64,000 nucleotides of DNA from contig NC_069135.1 in assembly GCF_026914265.1 (NCBI RefSeq), positions 60,130,738 to 60,194,737 on the forward strand. Direction: 5' to 3'. Made by a program: the position numbers and the translations under genes. The DNA is from Mya arenaria. Taxonomy: Eukaryota; Mollusca; Bivalvia; Myida; Myidae. How positions within the stretch are numbered: position 1 is the stretch's first letter; the number at the start of each line of letters is the position of its first letter. Under the pieces are notes generated by a model, which saw nothing but the letters and a program-made list of their open reading frames with translations, did no database searches and was not told the DNA's origin. Of this stretch, positions 1 through 12,570 are shown in pieces.

Positions 1-1325
1 TGCACGGTGTTCCCGTTGGCAATGCCGGATGTATGCTACTGTATTATGTTATAATGTATGTCCCCCAGTGCATAATGTTCTCGTTCACAACGCCTGATGT
101 ATGCTTCTGTAACATGTTTTGATATTCGTCCCTAGTGCATGGTGTTCCCGTTGGCAACGCCGAATGTATGCTTCTGTATCATGTTTTAATGTTCGTCCCC
201 CAGTTCATGGTGTTCAAGTTGGCAACGCCGAATGTATGCTTCTGTAATATGTTTTAATGTTCGATCCCCAGTGCACGGTGTTCCCATTGGCAACGCCGGA
301 TGTATGCTTCTGTATCATGTTTTAATGTTCGTCCCCCAGTGCACGGTGTTCCCGTTGGCAACGCCGGATGTATGCTTCTGAAACATGTTTTAATGTTCGT
401 CCCCCAGTGCACGGTGTTCCTGTTGGCAACGCCTGATTGATGCTTCTGTACCATGTTTTAATGTTCGTCCACGAGTGCACGGTGTTCCCGTTGGCAACGC
501 CGGATGTCTGCTTCTGTTTAATGTTTTAATGTTCGTCCCCCAGTGCACGGTGTTCCCGTTGGCAACGCCGGATGTATGCTACTGTTTTATGTTTTAATGT
601 CTGTCCCCCAGTGCACGGTGTTCCCGTTCACATCGCCGGATGTATGCTTCTGTATCATGTTTTAATATTCGTCCCCCAGTGCACGGTGTTCCCGTTGGCA
701 ATGCCGGTTGCATGCTTCTGTATTATGTTTTAATGTCTGTCCCCCAGTGCACGATGTTCCCGTTGGCAACGCCGGATGTAAGCTTCTGTATTATGTTTTA
801 ATGTTCGTCCCCCTTTGCACGGTGTTCCCGTTCACAACGCCTAATTTATGCTTCTTTATTATGTTTTTATGTTCGTCCCCCAGAGCGCGGTATTCTTGTT
901 GGCAACGCCGGATGTAAGGTACTGTATTATGTTTTAATGTTCGTCCCGCAGTGCACAATGTTCCCGTTGGCAACGCCGGATGTATGCTTCTGTATTATGT
1001 TTTAATGTTCGTCCCCCAGTGCACGATGTTCCCGTTGGCAACACCGGATGTAAGCTACTGTCCTATTTATAAATGTTCGTCCCCCAGTGCATGGTGTTTC
1101 TGTTTGCAAGGCCGGATGTATGCTACTCTAGTATGTCAAAATTTTCGTCCCCCAGTGCACGGTGTTCCAGTTCACAACGTCGGATGTATGCTACTGTTTT
1201 ATGTGTTAATGTTCGTCTCCCAGTGTACGATGTTCCCGTTCACAATGCCAGACTAGTGTTACTGTATAATGTGTTATGTTTGTCCCCGTGTGTTTGGTGG
1301 TCCCGCTCGCGCCGGCAAGGCGAAC
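1..1325. repeat. 68-bp tandem array of unit A
   Basis: About 19 head-to-tail copies of a 68-bp unit recognisable by GTGCACGGTGTTCCC, GGCAACGCCGGATGTATG and ATGTTTTAATGTTCGTCCCC. The left end lies outside the window. The last unit is degenerate and runs into GCGCCGGCAAGGCGAACTTT, exactly as the second array does. The period is not a multiple of three, so open frames across it rotate through the units and are not evidence of coding. Confidence 0.95.
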
Positions 1326-1531
1326 TTTTTACATTGTTATTCATAAAGCATCGCCAAGAAATGAAACCCAACAGAATCAGCGGGGGAAATATGATATCTT
1401 TAATATTTTTGGAACAATGCATTAGGAAGGTTGTTGTTTGTTTCAATCAGGGAAATATGGTAACTCATTGCGTGATAAAGGTTGACATTAAAGCAGAGAT
1501 TATTAGTATCAAATTATCACCAAGCTTCCTT

Positions 1532-1871
1532 AAAGCTGCAATCTCACAGATTTACCATTTTTAAAACTGTTTTATTTATTGTCTTGGAAAGAGCAATATT
1601 TTGCGTAAATATCTGCAAACCAATGATATAAGATTGCTGACAAAAAACCAGATCGTATTTTTAAAAATTAATGTTTTATGGCTTAAACCTTTACTAACGG
1701 TTTAAGAAAAATACATAAAACATCAATTCTTGAACTTGAATATAAAAATCTGCGATCTATTTTTTATCAGAAGTCCTATATAACTGGTTGCCATGGATTT
1801 TTGCAAAATATGGCTCGTTCAAAACAAAAAATAAAAAAAGTTGTCAAAACGTTCAATCTGTGAGAGTGCAG
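1532..1871. mobile_element. Long-palindrome MITE, copy 1
   Basis: The left end AAAGCTGCAATCTCACAG is mirrored by CTGTGAGAGTGCAG at the right. The inverted similarity continues through almost the whole element (GCGTAAATATCTGCAAACCA against TTTTTGCAAAATATGG, and CAGATCG against GCGATCT) to a centre near TTTACTAACGGTTTAAG. No coding capacity, so non-autonomous. Unit B at about 12,815 runs from CTTCCTTAAA straight into matching flank, so this insertion (or B's loss) followed the segmental duplication. A better preserved relative lies at 49,416-49,776. Confidence 0.85.
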
Positions 1872-2038
1872 AATGTAGAACTATAAAAAAACCATCTTAC
1901 AACGTTTCGTATTTGTTAACAGATAGTAATGAGTAAAGTGGTTGAATTAAAATTTCAATATCCTATCATGCATCGAAACATATCCGGAAACCGCCTCAAC
2001 TTAAACAATTTATTAGAATAAGCATTACTTAAGCACAC

Positions 2039-3687
2039 TATTTGTGTGTGTTTGGTAATCCCGTGGAGATGCCACCTTGTTCTCCTGGCTCTGTGTTCAG
2101 CTCCAGCTCCAACGTTTGTGTTCCTAAAGGTTCTACGTTTGATGACTGCAAGAAAACAACAGATGGTAGCGGTGGCCACATGACCGCATCGCCCGATCAA
2201 GGTGAGCTCTAGCGATGTTTTGAAAGTTTTTGTTTTTTCTTGTTTGGTGTTGATCCATAAATAATAGAGAATTTAATTCGAACATAGGTCAAAAGAGTCG
2301 ACCAGCAGCTCGTTTATATCAAATAAGGAGATAGTTAGGAGAATTCTCAAAATCATGTTCACATGACTCATTATTTGTTTCGAATATTTTGTTTCAATAT
2401 AAATTAATTAATTCACACATGGAAAATCCAACTCCATTGTAATAAATATTCATGTTGCTGTTGCTGCAGACCAAAGAAGGCATTAATATATAGTAGATGA
2501 AGGTAAAAGTCAGTTGAGAACAATTATATTTGCTTTTCAGGGCATCTTAGCCCAGAGGAACGATGTAACTTAGATGGTGGCGTGTTCCATCACCCAACCG
2601 AATGCCAAGCCTTCTACAACTGTAGTGTTCGTTACATACCGATACCCCGATTCTTTGAACAACATCTTGTTGAATGTGTCTACCCCAAGCTGTTCAACAC
2701 AGAGACCAAACAATGTGATCATTTTGAGAATGTCAAATGTGGAACCAGGAAGGAATTTAAGGATGGCTGTAAGTTGGCATCTATTTATGTATTCGTGGTA
2801 AGAATTTAAAAAAAAAATAGTATACATGTATTTAACATTTTACTTCAAAAGGGCTCTACCAAAAATATCTCATTATGCTGGGATTAACTATTCGAAGTTA
2901 CAAACTTATTGCATAGGCTTCATAATAAAAAAAACAACGATCATATGATACTGTCTTCTTCAGGTCAATACAAAAGCAATATGTGCCGAACTTCCCATTG
3001 TATGCCTTGTAAAGTCAGACTACCAAGCTGTGAAGGTAAACCTGACGGAATAAATGTTCACCCAGTCAGACTATGGACCCCATTCTACGCCGTATGTTAC
3101 AAGGAGCGCACAGTCAAGCAGGACCGATGCCAAGATGACGTAGACGGCCGAGCACAGTTGTTCCATCCGGAAAAGAACGAATGCGTTTCATTGGATATGA
3201 TTCCTCGAGAACATGGAGGAATGATGCCCGAGTGCGGTACGAAAGTAGATGGGTTTTATCTGGACGATTTTGGACGATGTGATCGTTACGTTCATTGCCA
3301 GGGCGGGAAATACATTGGCACGATCAAATGTGCTGTTGGAGAAGCGTTCGATGATACGAAAGGCGGATGCGTTCCGGAAGAAAAAGCGTGTGGACCCTGT
3401 GGGACACTCGACCATTGGTAAATATGCTAACATAGTTTTTCCCTTTACTGGTACATACAACAGTATGCGTTTCATATCTCTATTGAGGTACAAGCTTATT
3501 TAAGGGTACATTATGCTAAGTCACATTTAACAAAAAAGGGATAAAACATCCATGTTCTTACCAATCTACAGTGGTGTGTATATATAGTGTTTAAACTATG
3601 CTGTTATTCATATCAATTCTTGCGATATAATTATAAACTATGCCATAACGTTATGCCAATTAAATATGTTTGACATTTTTCAGCTAA
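2039..3687 (+). pseudogene. 5'-deleted CBM14 chitin-binding gene (unit A copy)
   Basis: Paralogue of the intact gene at 13,325-15,082. What remains: the end of exon 1 (2,039-2,201), exon 2 (2,541-2,768), exon 3 (2,964-3,417) and exon 4 with the stop (from 3,684; TAA 3,685-3,687). All junctions keep GT/AG and the same phases (1, 1, 2), and the residual frame is open throughout. Missing: promoter, 5'UTR, ATG, signal peptide and the first two cysteines of CBM14 domain 1. AAGCACAC, which lies upstream of the promoter in unit B, is joined directly to TATTTGTGTGTG in exon 1, a loss of about 466 bp. Domain 2 and the C-terminal domain retain all their cysteines. It is probably non-functional unless another promoter supplies a new first exon; the open frame suggests a recent event. 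Confidence 0.85.
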
Positions 3688-4192
3688 ACAAGTTGCTTGC
3701 ATGAGGGTCGTGGTTAGAATGATATAAAGAAGGACGAAGTCAGGAAACGCCAAGATCATCATAAGTTGTTATTTTATCTAAGGACGTACTCACGTCTCGT
3801 GATAACATTTGCTAAATAGAATGTGTTATTATAAATAGATTATTCCAATGAGCCTTCTTAAAGGTTTGTTTTATAAGTTTGCCCAAATGTATAATTTATT
3901 AAATGTGTGCTTCTTAAACCATGTTATATTTATATTAGTTCGGAATAATCATAAATGATGTATAAATGTATGCAGCACGGACATGAATCAAGTAAACTGA
4001 AAGGTTAGCGGACATTTATCAGATGGTGTAAAAAACAGAAAAGAATAACGGATTAAACACACAAAATGATTTGATACGATGCAATAAAATCATTTTAAAA
4101 TATAAAAAACTCATTTGTAAATAGATTGTGTAAAATCTTTATATAAATGTTTCTTGTCACGTGCAATGCATTTGAAATCCATCCATTGTTTT

Positions 4193-4198
4193 AATAAA
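4193..4198 (+). terminator. Poly(A) signal AATAAA of unit A gene
   Basis: AATAAA inside a stretch (GAAATCCATCCATTGTTTTAATAAAAC) conserved at the same place behind all four CBM14 genes, about 0.5 kb after the stop. Confidence 0.7.
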
Positions 4199-6034
4199 AC
4201 TGCGAAACTCATTTCATTTTATTATCTTTCTACTTGCCCTTATTTAATCTATCGTCATTATCGCACACTGAGGTTTATTTACCGACTGGATGCAAACGGA
4301 CATACCAAATTGAAAGTTTTAAATTAACAACCTTAATAATGAAACATTAATGAGAGCTTAGAGTGCTTGTTATCATTTAACACGTTTTTTTTATCATCCT
4401 ACTCTTGATTTGTCAGATCGCTTCGCCATTTTAAATTCAAAACCCTGAAATATTTTACTCAGGGGTTTGATCCACGGAAACATGCCATTGAGCAACCACG
4501 AACGATTTCTTTCGTTCTTAAAACCGACTTCATCAGTAGATTGTAGAGAATGGGGGAATCAATCAGAAAGCACTATGTATATTTCTTAGATTGATTAAAA
4601 ATTCCACTGATCAATGGTAGACTCACTGCTCACACCACCATGAGTAACAGTTAACAGGAAGTGTTGCATGCATATACATGTTAACTATAAATAAGGGTAA
4701 TCGAATGTGAAAAGCATTGCATAAAAGTTCGAACACGGAAGTACACAGTTTTATTCCTATTATAGATTCCCATTCACTTTCAAGTATACAAAATATTTAG
4801 TGCAGTAATAAAAAACAAAAAAAAAGTATTTGCTCAGTCTTGTTGAGATTTGCTTAAGGCACAAATAAATGCTAAAAGGAGCTCGCCTTTTTGTGAATAT
4901 GTTATTAAAATGAGGGTTAACACCGCCAAACAATTGGTCGCCGACCATACCTTTGATAATACGCGACGACTTGAACAACTCTAGCAGAGGTTAAACAATA
5001 GAACATTCATGTGAAAATATTTCGGATTCGGCCATCCTTTTTTACAATATAAATTTTTAACGGTTATTTCTTATAAAACATGTTGACGGCTTGAACATAA
5101 AGAAATATGTATGTGAATTTCCAGTCCATACTTTTTTTTCGAATCTTGAAAATCTGAAAAAATAAAATAATACAGCACGCCGTGTCTTACAAGATAGTTT
5201 TGTGTTTTTATTAATAGCTGTTGCTGCAAAGTGAGTTATGTACTGAAAACAACTATTTATTTGAACACCGTAATAAAGCACCACAAATGGATCATTTGTA
5301 ATATGATTTACCACCAGCGGCTTATGGAATGGTATTTGAATGATGGATGATTATAAAAGTTAATCCATTGCTTCGTACGAATAAATAAACATTATTTATT
5401 TAAAACAAGTGTTGTTGTTTTTTTTATAAATAAGTAATTCAAATGGTTTATGACAAGGATGCACGAATTGATCATATATACCCACTATTTGCATATACCC
5501 AAACAGGAGTTTAAGCAAACAGACTTTTATCACGTAGTCTACGAAAATGAGTTCTGCAGAGGTAACTTCTGACAGGGAATGCGCGTTTTTGCCAAGTATT
5601 GTATTTTTTTAGCAGGCAATCAGTGCTAATTTGATTTATTGTAATACTTATTTAAACGTTATACATGTTTAAGTTTTATTTTATAATCTGATGATTTGCT
5701 CAAATTTGATTAAGTTCAACAACGTCGATAACTTAACAGAATTCTTAAGAATTATTTACATCTGTAACGTCTGTGGAACGCAAAGCGTCTACTAACACGG
5801 ATGTTTTCATCTATAGTTAATGTGCGCTTCATGATTGCGTCCAGGAGCTTAAGAAAGCAAGAAATCTATTTTTAGAATGCACCCGAAGCTAATACTAAAA
5901 TTATCACATGATACATTACAGAATAGCTAATAATGAATAAAGGTAATTTTATAATGGCAAAGTCACGTAAATTACAATAATTACAGTTCTAATACGGTTT
6001 TTGATTGGCTCAGTATTGGATACATATTGACCAA

Positions 6035-6320
6035 GGCCTAAAAAAAATACATTTGGTTCGGGTTACCCGACCCTACCTACGGAATAGGCGCCGACCCTAC
6101 CGTTTTTATAGTCAGTTTGAAAAAAAATGAAAAACTAAAAAAAAAAAAAAAAATGTTTTGCTTTTTTTTGGCTTTTCAATATGCAGTTTAAAATCTTAAT
6201 TGATTATATAGAAGATAACTTTAACACCATTCTCCAATGATGAAAATGACATTCTTATATAAAGCCTTATAAAAAAAAGCCTACCTACCCTACCTATTTT
6301 TGAAAAGGATGTAACCCTAA
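6035..6320. mobile_element. GGCC-ended MITE, right end incomplete
   Basis: Begins GGCCTAAAAAAAATACAT, carries TTCGGGTTACCCGACCCTACC, and ends near CCTACCTATTTTTGAAAAGG with GTAACCCTAACC, like the complete relative at 48,069-48,400. The right terminal inverted repeat is cut short or strongly diverged. Unit B (about 17,678) reads GACCAA directly into TCATGTTTAAA, which is the empty site; here GACCAA is followed by the element and then ACATGTTTAAA. Confidence 0.8.
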
Positions 6321-7190
6321 CCACATGTTTAAAAATACGACTTAACAGTTGTATATTCGTTTTCCTCATGTTACTGTTCTTTCATTTTGACTATTTTATG
6401 TGCTTCGTATGTAACAAATTGCTTTGCACAAGAGCGTTCCTTCTGTTCAACCTCATAATTCCCAAATGCAATCCATGCTTAAATGAAATAGCCATTTTCA
6501 ATATTTGCAATGATTTGAATCACAAAGGCATCGTATTCATACGAGTTTCAAATATAATTTAATTTGACAGCTTCGGATTGATTATATATACCCGCTATTT
6601 ATATATGAGGATATGAGTCGGTAGCAATAACAATATTTGTTGGCCATGACCACTGAGAAATATTTTTCAAGTTTTATGAAATTGTTTATACAAGTCATTT
6701 GATTCATGCAATGAACACCGCAACATGTTCACTATACGTGTACCTTTACGTGTGAGCTACGTATGTGTACTTAATTGTATAAACCTGCTTATCTGTTTGG
6801 TATGGTCAAGATTATCCAAACTTGTAAATGACTGATCAATATTTATAAAAGACTAAGTATACACCAATCAAAGCATTTAAATATAAGTAATTGCTAAAAG
6901 GTTAACCTTACCCTACCCTATAAGGTAACGAAATAACACGTGGACAACATAACTAATTTGTATACAATTGGCTGCGGAAGTATAAAGCGTGTAGTCGCCG
7001 ATATCCAGGTCACGTGTAGAAATGTGATCGATTTCATACATGAATGAGAAGGCTTGTCTAAGGTGAATGGTAATGACATCTTAAAAATTCCGAATAAACC
7101 GTTTTATGCGAGAGGAGTATCGTACATGTACACGTAGAGCAGGGCATTGTTCACAAACTGCAGCTTGTAGTTGTAAGTATTTAATCGAAT
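6321..7190. other. Noncoding segment partly unique to unit A
   Basis: About 6,440-7,160 has no counterpart in unit B, where CACAAGAAAGATCCTTG joins straight to TTGTAAGTATTCAATCGG. It is either an insertion in A or a deletion in B. No terminal repeats, gene or tandem structure recognised. Confidence 0.5.
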
Positions 7191-9364
7191 AACTCTGGTT
7201 GAGACTTGCTTTAGGAACAAATAAATTTATTTGATATTATCTATACCAAAGCACTTTACCCATTTTTTTCAACAATACCATGTCCGTAGTATATCTAGCC
7301 CTTTTCCGGGTATGTAATTTCTTTAGTCTAGCCGAATTGAACATTTTTTGCGGAGGTTAAAACATAGAACATTGATGTGAAATAATTTCGATTTCGGTCT
7401 TCCTATTTTGACAATATGAATTTCTACGTTTCCGAATGCCTTTCTAACGGTCATTTCTTCTACTTTGCCAACAAGAAATATTTCTGAATTTATCAGTCAA
7501 TATATAAAGAATTAATTTCAAACACAGGTCATTGGGTTCGGCCGAGAACGAGTTTGAATTTTTCGCTTCAGCCAACAAGTCAAGATTTTTAAAATAAAAC
7601 AAACCGTTTTTTACATTTTTTTTTATTTTATATATGCATATCTGATGCTGCAAAGTAGATTTATGTACTGGAACAACTATATAATTTAATAACTTTGAAA
7701 TGTCATTTCCTTGCAGGCTGATTTACTACCAGCGGCTTATATAATGGCATTTGAATGATGGATGATTATAAAAGTTAATCGTTTGCTTCGTACGTACGAA
7801 TAAATAAACAATATTTATTTAGAACAAGTGTTATTATATATAGGTTCTTCATCATACAGTTTATAACCAGGATGTACGTCGATGTCATGAATGGATAATA
7901 TATACCCACTTCAAAAACATTTTAAGCAAACATACTATTTCAACGTTGTCTGTGAAAATGAGTTCTACAGCAGTTAACGTCGGGAATATTCAATTGTTCA
8001 AACAATTGTGCTAATTAGCAGGCAGTAAATGCTTATTTGATTCATTTCAATAGTTATCTCGTATTCTAACTTTATACATTGTTTCAAGTTTTATTTTATT
8101 ATACAACGTATTTGTTGAAATTTGCTTTTTTGGCAACAACGTCGTTGACATAACATAGATCTGAACAATTGTATACACCAGTTAAGTCTGCGGAACGTTA
8201 AGCGTCTACTTACATGGATTTTAACTAGAGTTATTAAGCGTCTTGTGATTGCATCAAGATGCTTAAGAGAGCAGGAAACCCTCATTTAGGATGAACGCGC
8301 GGGTAGTGCTAAAATTATCACGTGATTAATAACAAAATAACTAATCATGATTGTAGGAAAAATTACAAAGGAAAAGTCTAGTGAGTTAAGATAATTACAG
8401 TTCATATATGATTTTTGATTGGCTCAGTATTGTATACATATATAAACTTATTTTACGTTCAACACAATATTACCATGACATATTATCGGCATTTTAAAGG
8501 AAATAAGTATACTAAAATATGGATATTGACTACAACGAAATAAAATGTGAAATAATATTCTAATTTTCGAGTACAACAGGTCATGCATTGACCTAAACTT
8601 TATTCATGCAACGTTAAATTCAGATTCCTACATGAAAATTTTGTATAGTGGATTGATGGACAAAATATATCATTATGGGTAGTGTGGAAAGCAATGTTGT
8701 AATATCCTTACGACCAGGCCATTGAACATACCTTCATGTAGCATGTACCTGTCAGTATCATTTCCTTTATGAAACCTTTCGACATTTTTAGTCTTGCTTA
8801 ATTCATTGTAAAACAAGATATGACCAAATACGATAAATAAATTATGTTCCTTCATGATTTTTTCCATTTCCAACTCATTAAAAATCATCAATCATGTCAA
8901 CGAGAACATTTCCTGATAGCAGCAAAATGTATATAACGTTACGAAATCACATCACACAATTAAAAGGCTACCTTAATATTTCGATCAAGTCCCTCCAAAA
9001 AAGTTTTGCTACGCTCACTATTTTTCTTATCATAATTATATGTATTATATGTTGTGTAGTGTAAAAACGTACCCTATGTTTAATGAGCATCTCGATTGTC
9101 TTTCTTTTTCATTTGTACAAGGCAGTCCAAAGGACGGCTATATCCCGCGCCGTTGTTTTTAGAACATTTTGTTTGTCTTTGAACTCGACTGGTGCGTTTA
9201 ATCTGACCAAAAGTGTACACTCTCGCTGGTCACAAGTGGGAAGATAGGAAAAAATGTTTGATCGGTAACCTAAATATTCTCACATACATGAACATGTTGT
9301 AAAAGGATATGTAATAAAGTTATTCAGATTGTGTGTAGTGTTTGTCAGATCACTGTCAATGTTA

Positions 9365-10505
9365 CTGCACATCATCTCAATGAGGACAACATTTGTACTA
9401 TTTCTACATCATCTCAATGAGGACAACATTTGTACTATTTCTACATCATCTCAAGTAGGACAACGTTTGTACTATTTTATATGGTCATTCATAAATGCAT
9501 GTTATGACGAGGGGACGAGCAAGTCTACTCTGACATTTTAAATACCTCGTGTGATCTTGACCTTTTAGGAATGGACCCGGGTTAAGGACACTGCATATCG
9601 TCTCTATGACGACAACATTTGAACTATTTTATATGGTTATCCATCAATGAATATTTAAGTTATATTGCGGACAGGAGCATGTGTACTGCGACCTTTAAAA
9701 TGTCTCGTGTGACCTTGATCTTTGAAGTATGGACCCTGGTCAAGCTCACTGCACATCGTCTCGAAGAGGACAACATTTGTACTTTGTTATATGGTCATCC
9801 ATCAGTGCATAAGTATAGTATAGCACGGATACAACCATGTGTACTCTGATCAATAAATATCTCGTGCGTCCTTGACCTTTTAATGTAAGGACACAGGTCA
9901 TTGCACCTAACCTCAATGAGGACAAAATATGTACCAAGTCATATGGTAATCCAACAATGCATAGGGTAGTTATATCGTCGACACAGGAGTGTATACTACG
10001 ACCTTAAAATGTATCTTGTGAAATTGACCTTTGAGGTATGGACGCTGCACATCGGCTTAATGAGGACAACATTTGTACTATTTTATATGGTCATCCATCA
10101 GTGCAAAGTAAGTTATATCGCAGACACGACGATTTGTACATTGATATTTAAATGTCTCGTGTGACCTTGACCTTTGATGTATGGACCCGAGACAAGATCA
10201 CTGCACATCATCTTAATCTGGACAGCATTTGAATCAAGTTATATAGTATTCCATCAATGCATACGTAAGTTATCGTGCAGACACAAGAATGTGTACTCCG
10301 AACAATAAATGTCTCGTGTGACTTTGACCTTTGCGGTATGTACCAGGGTCAAGTTCGCTGCACATCGTCTCAATGAGGACAAAATGTGTACCAAGTTGTA
10401 TAGTAATCCATCAATGCTTAATTAAGTTATAGCACGGACACGAAATGTTACGGACAGACAGACAGATTGGCGGACGAAGTGCATTCCTATAATCCCCTTC
10501 ACACT
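9365..10505. repeat. About 155-bp degenerate tandem array ending in a GACAGACAGAC tail
   Basis: Seven or so units, each with CACATCGTCTCAATGAGGACAAC, TATGGTCATCCATCA, a GTGTACTCCGACC region and CTCGTGTGACCTTGACCTTTG. Starts of the shared block near 9,596, 9,753, 9,903, 10,047, 10,205 and 10,360. The right end is GGACAGACAGACAGATTGGCGG followed by a GC-rich stretch with CCCC and GGGG blocks able to fold (10,485-10,515). The family resembles dispersed bivalve repeats with GACGGAC-type tails. Noncoding. Confidence 0.85.
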
Positions 10506-10540
10506 CCGTGGCGGGGGATTGAAGTAGGTGTAATTATTCA

Positions 10541-11036
10541 AGATTCAAGATTCAAAATATTTATTAAAGTAACTTAAACATATACATGCTTCTCGTTACA
10601 TGCTATTATGAGTTAGACAAACATATGATCAACGTGAATATTTTTAGAATAAAACGAGAAAAAGAAAGAAGAAAAAAATAGATAATAATATAACATATAT
10701 CATTAATGTTGTATCACAGCAAGATGGTTGTTTAATTAATAGACACAGTAATTTGTAAAATCATGAAATGATAAGTAAGTAGTAATGCATGTGTGGCTAT
10801 AACAAAAAAGATACCAACGCTTGTTTTTTAAACATCTTCGGCAGCCAGTGTTTTTTCTTCAGTAACACTTCATACATATCGTAAAATTGAATCTGCAATA
10901 AACCTGTATTTTAGTTGTCTCTGTAAGTAATTGTTGTCATTGACTGTTTTAAAATTATTCACGATATTTTCCTCGTTATATCGCCCACGGTACACAGCGA
11001 AGCATAGGGCAATAGTGTATCTAAGGTTTCCGACAC
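10541..11036 (-). mobile_element. Possible 3' end of a non-LTR element with heptad tail
   Basis: On the minus strand a 50-odd-codon open stretch (about 11,036 to 10,870) contains the peptides CFAVYRGRYNEENIV and NYLQRQLKYRFIADSILRY and then stops. About 330 bp further on, the strand ends in repeated TTGAATC units (10,541-10,558), the kind of short-repeat tail many LINEs carry. The peptide is clearly coding-like in composition, but I do not recognise its family, so the LINE call rests mainly on the tail. Confidence 0.4.
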
Positions 11037-11280
11037 CGGTTATTTAAGTAAATGTATTGAAGAAAGTAAAATTCTCAAACAGTCCCCAAACAAGCTAAGA
11101 GTACGTACTTATAACAAAGAGTACAATTAGTTCATGCTTTTATAGATAGACCGAGAATCATGCTTGTATATGTATATTTGGACAAAAGGTAGACTATTTC
11201 ACTTGCAAGGGCCTTTGCATAGGAACAATGATTGAAACAGATGCAAATGATTAGCCTTCATACAATCTGAAAGAAAACAA

Positions 11281-11347
11281 TGTCGGTCGTAGGTCTAGAA
11301 ACACCGATCGCCGGATTTCTAACAAAAAGCGCTACCAACTGAACTAT
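11281..11347 (-). mobile_element. tRNA-like SINE head fragment
   Basis: The minus strand reads GCAATAGTTCAGTTGGTAGCGC, a good A box of a tRNA-like promoter, followed about 30 bp on by a weak B box (GCGATCGGTGTTTC). No matching acceptor stem, so a decayed SINE head or tRNA pseudogene rather than a working tRNA. Confidence 0.4.
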
Positions 11348-12000
11348 TGCTTTGACATAATTATCTTATCGCAAACTATAATCCTTAAACCTTACCTTGC
11401 CATAAAACATTAGGATTAAGATCAAACCACCTTAAAAGGAGGATGCAACACTGTTTCGTGACTTTTGGTTCATAGACACATAAAAATAAATCGTACGACA
11501 ATGTCATTGCTTTGTGGAGTTGGTTCTTGTATATCTGTACATTTGTGTCTCACGTCCAGTGTCGGGCCCTTGACTTGTGCTTCTTTAATTTTAACTGGGT
11601 TTATATATTATTTTGAGTACGCTATATTAACCGTTCAAGTCCTAGATTCTTATATCCATGTAAAAACCGGGGTTAGAGAGCTCATTGTGCAAAACGTAAC
11701 ACTATAGGTTATCTTATTCACGAGATCACATGACCAAAACCTACGCTAAAAGTTAACGTATTACTGATAATAATTGCCGATCGCTGTCTCAAACGCATTT
11801 AGCTCCCCTAAATATAATTTCTGACTGGTTAAAAGTGAAATAAAACACTGTTCTTTATAAATATATAGATCGTAAGTTGGTTTTCGCGGAAGCCAGGTTC
11901 AATTACTATAATGTTTTTTTTATTCAGGAAGTCATTACATCAGTTATTTACTTCTTCGTTCATTTTATTTTTCTCAGACCATTTCATAACATCTGTCACT

Positions 12001-12570
12001 ATGCTACTGTAATATGTTATAATGACTGTCTCCCAGTGCACGGAGTTCACAACGCCGGCGTATGCTACTGTATTCTCGTTGGCAACGCCGGATGTATGCC
12101 ACTGTATTATGTTTTAATGTTCGTCCCCCAGTGCACGGTGTTCTCGTTGGCAACGCCGGATGTATGCTAGTGTATTATGTTTTAATGTTCGTCCCCCAGT
12201 GCACGGTGTTCCTGTTCGCAACGCCGGATGTATGTCACTGTATTATGTGTTAATGTTCGTCTCCCAGTGTACGGAGTTCTCTTTCACAACGCCGGATGTA
12301 TGCCACGGTATTATGTGTTAATGTTCGTCCCCCAGTGCACGGTGTTCCCGTTGGCAACACCAGATGTATGCCACTGTATTATGTGTTAATGTTCGTCCCC
12401 CAGTGCACGGCGTTCCCGTTGGCAACGCCGGATGTATGCTTCTGTATCATGTGTCAATGTTCGTCTCCCAGTGTACGGTGTTCCCGCTTACAATGCCTGA
12501 CTAATGTTACTGTATAATGTGTTATGTTTGTCCCCGTGTGTACGGCGGTCCCGTTCGCGCCGGCAAGGCG
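12001..12570. repeat. 68-bp tandem array of unit B
   Basis: About eight units of the same 68-bp sequence as at 1-1,325, ending in the same degenerate last unit and GCGCCGGCAAGGCGAAC. The number of units differs at least twofold between the two paralogous arrays. Confidence 0.95.

Larger units (their letters stand above)
4840..8440. repeat. Internal duplication in unit A noncoding DNA (about 4,840-6,030 and 7,190-8,440)
   Basis: The two blocks share CAGCGGCTTAT, ATGATGGATGATTATAAAAG, AACAAGTGTT, the TTAGCAGGCA region and TTGATTGGCTCAGTATTG in the same order, but are much more diverged than A is from B. Unit B has the same pair (about 16,360-17,680 and 17,815-19,100), so this duplication is older than the A/B one. 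No gene is seen in it. Confidence 0.8.
8441..11470. other. About 3-kb insertion in unit A relative to unit B
   Basis: Homology with B stops after TCAGTATTG-ATACATAT (about 8,435) and resumes at AGACACATAAAAA (11,475), whereas in B those landmarks are only about 30 bp apart (19,080-19,112). The inserted DNA is composite: AT-rich sequence with nothing recognisable (8,441-9,360), a 155-bp tandem array, an LINE-like minus-strand end and a tRNA-like fragment. Confidence 0.7.

Noticed and set aside
1-1325. CRISPR-like array
   Set aside because: Contiguous tandem repeats without unique spacers, in a eukaryotic context with spliced genes.
708-1564. Overlapping plus frames through the first 68-bp array
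   Set aside because: Each frame is a rotation of the same tandem unit; a period of 68 bp cannot encode a constant protein repeat.
2909-2963. Upstream ATG extending exon 3 of the unit A gene
   Set aside because: The stretch is intron 2: a CAG acceptor and the paralogues place the exon start at 2,964.
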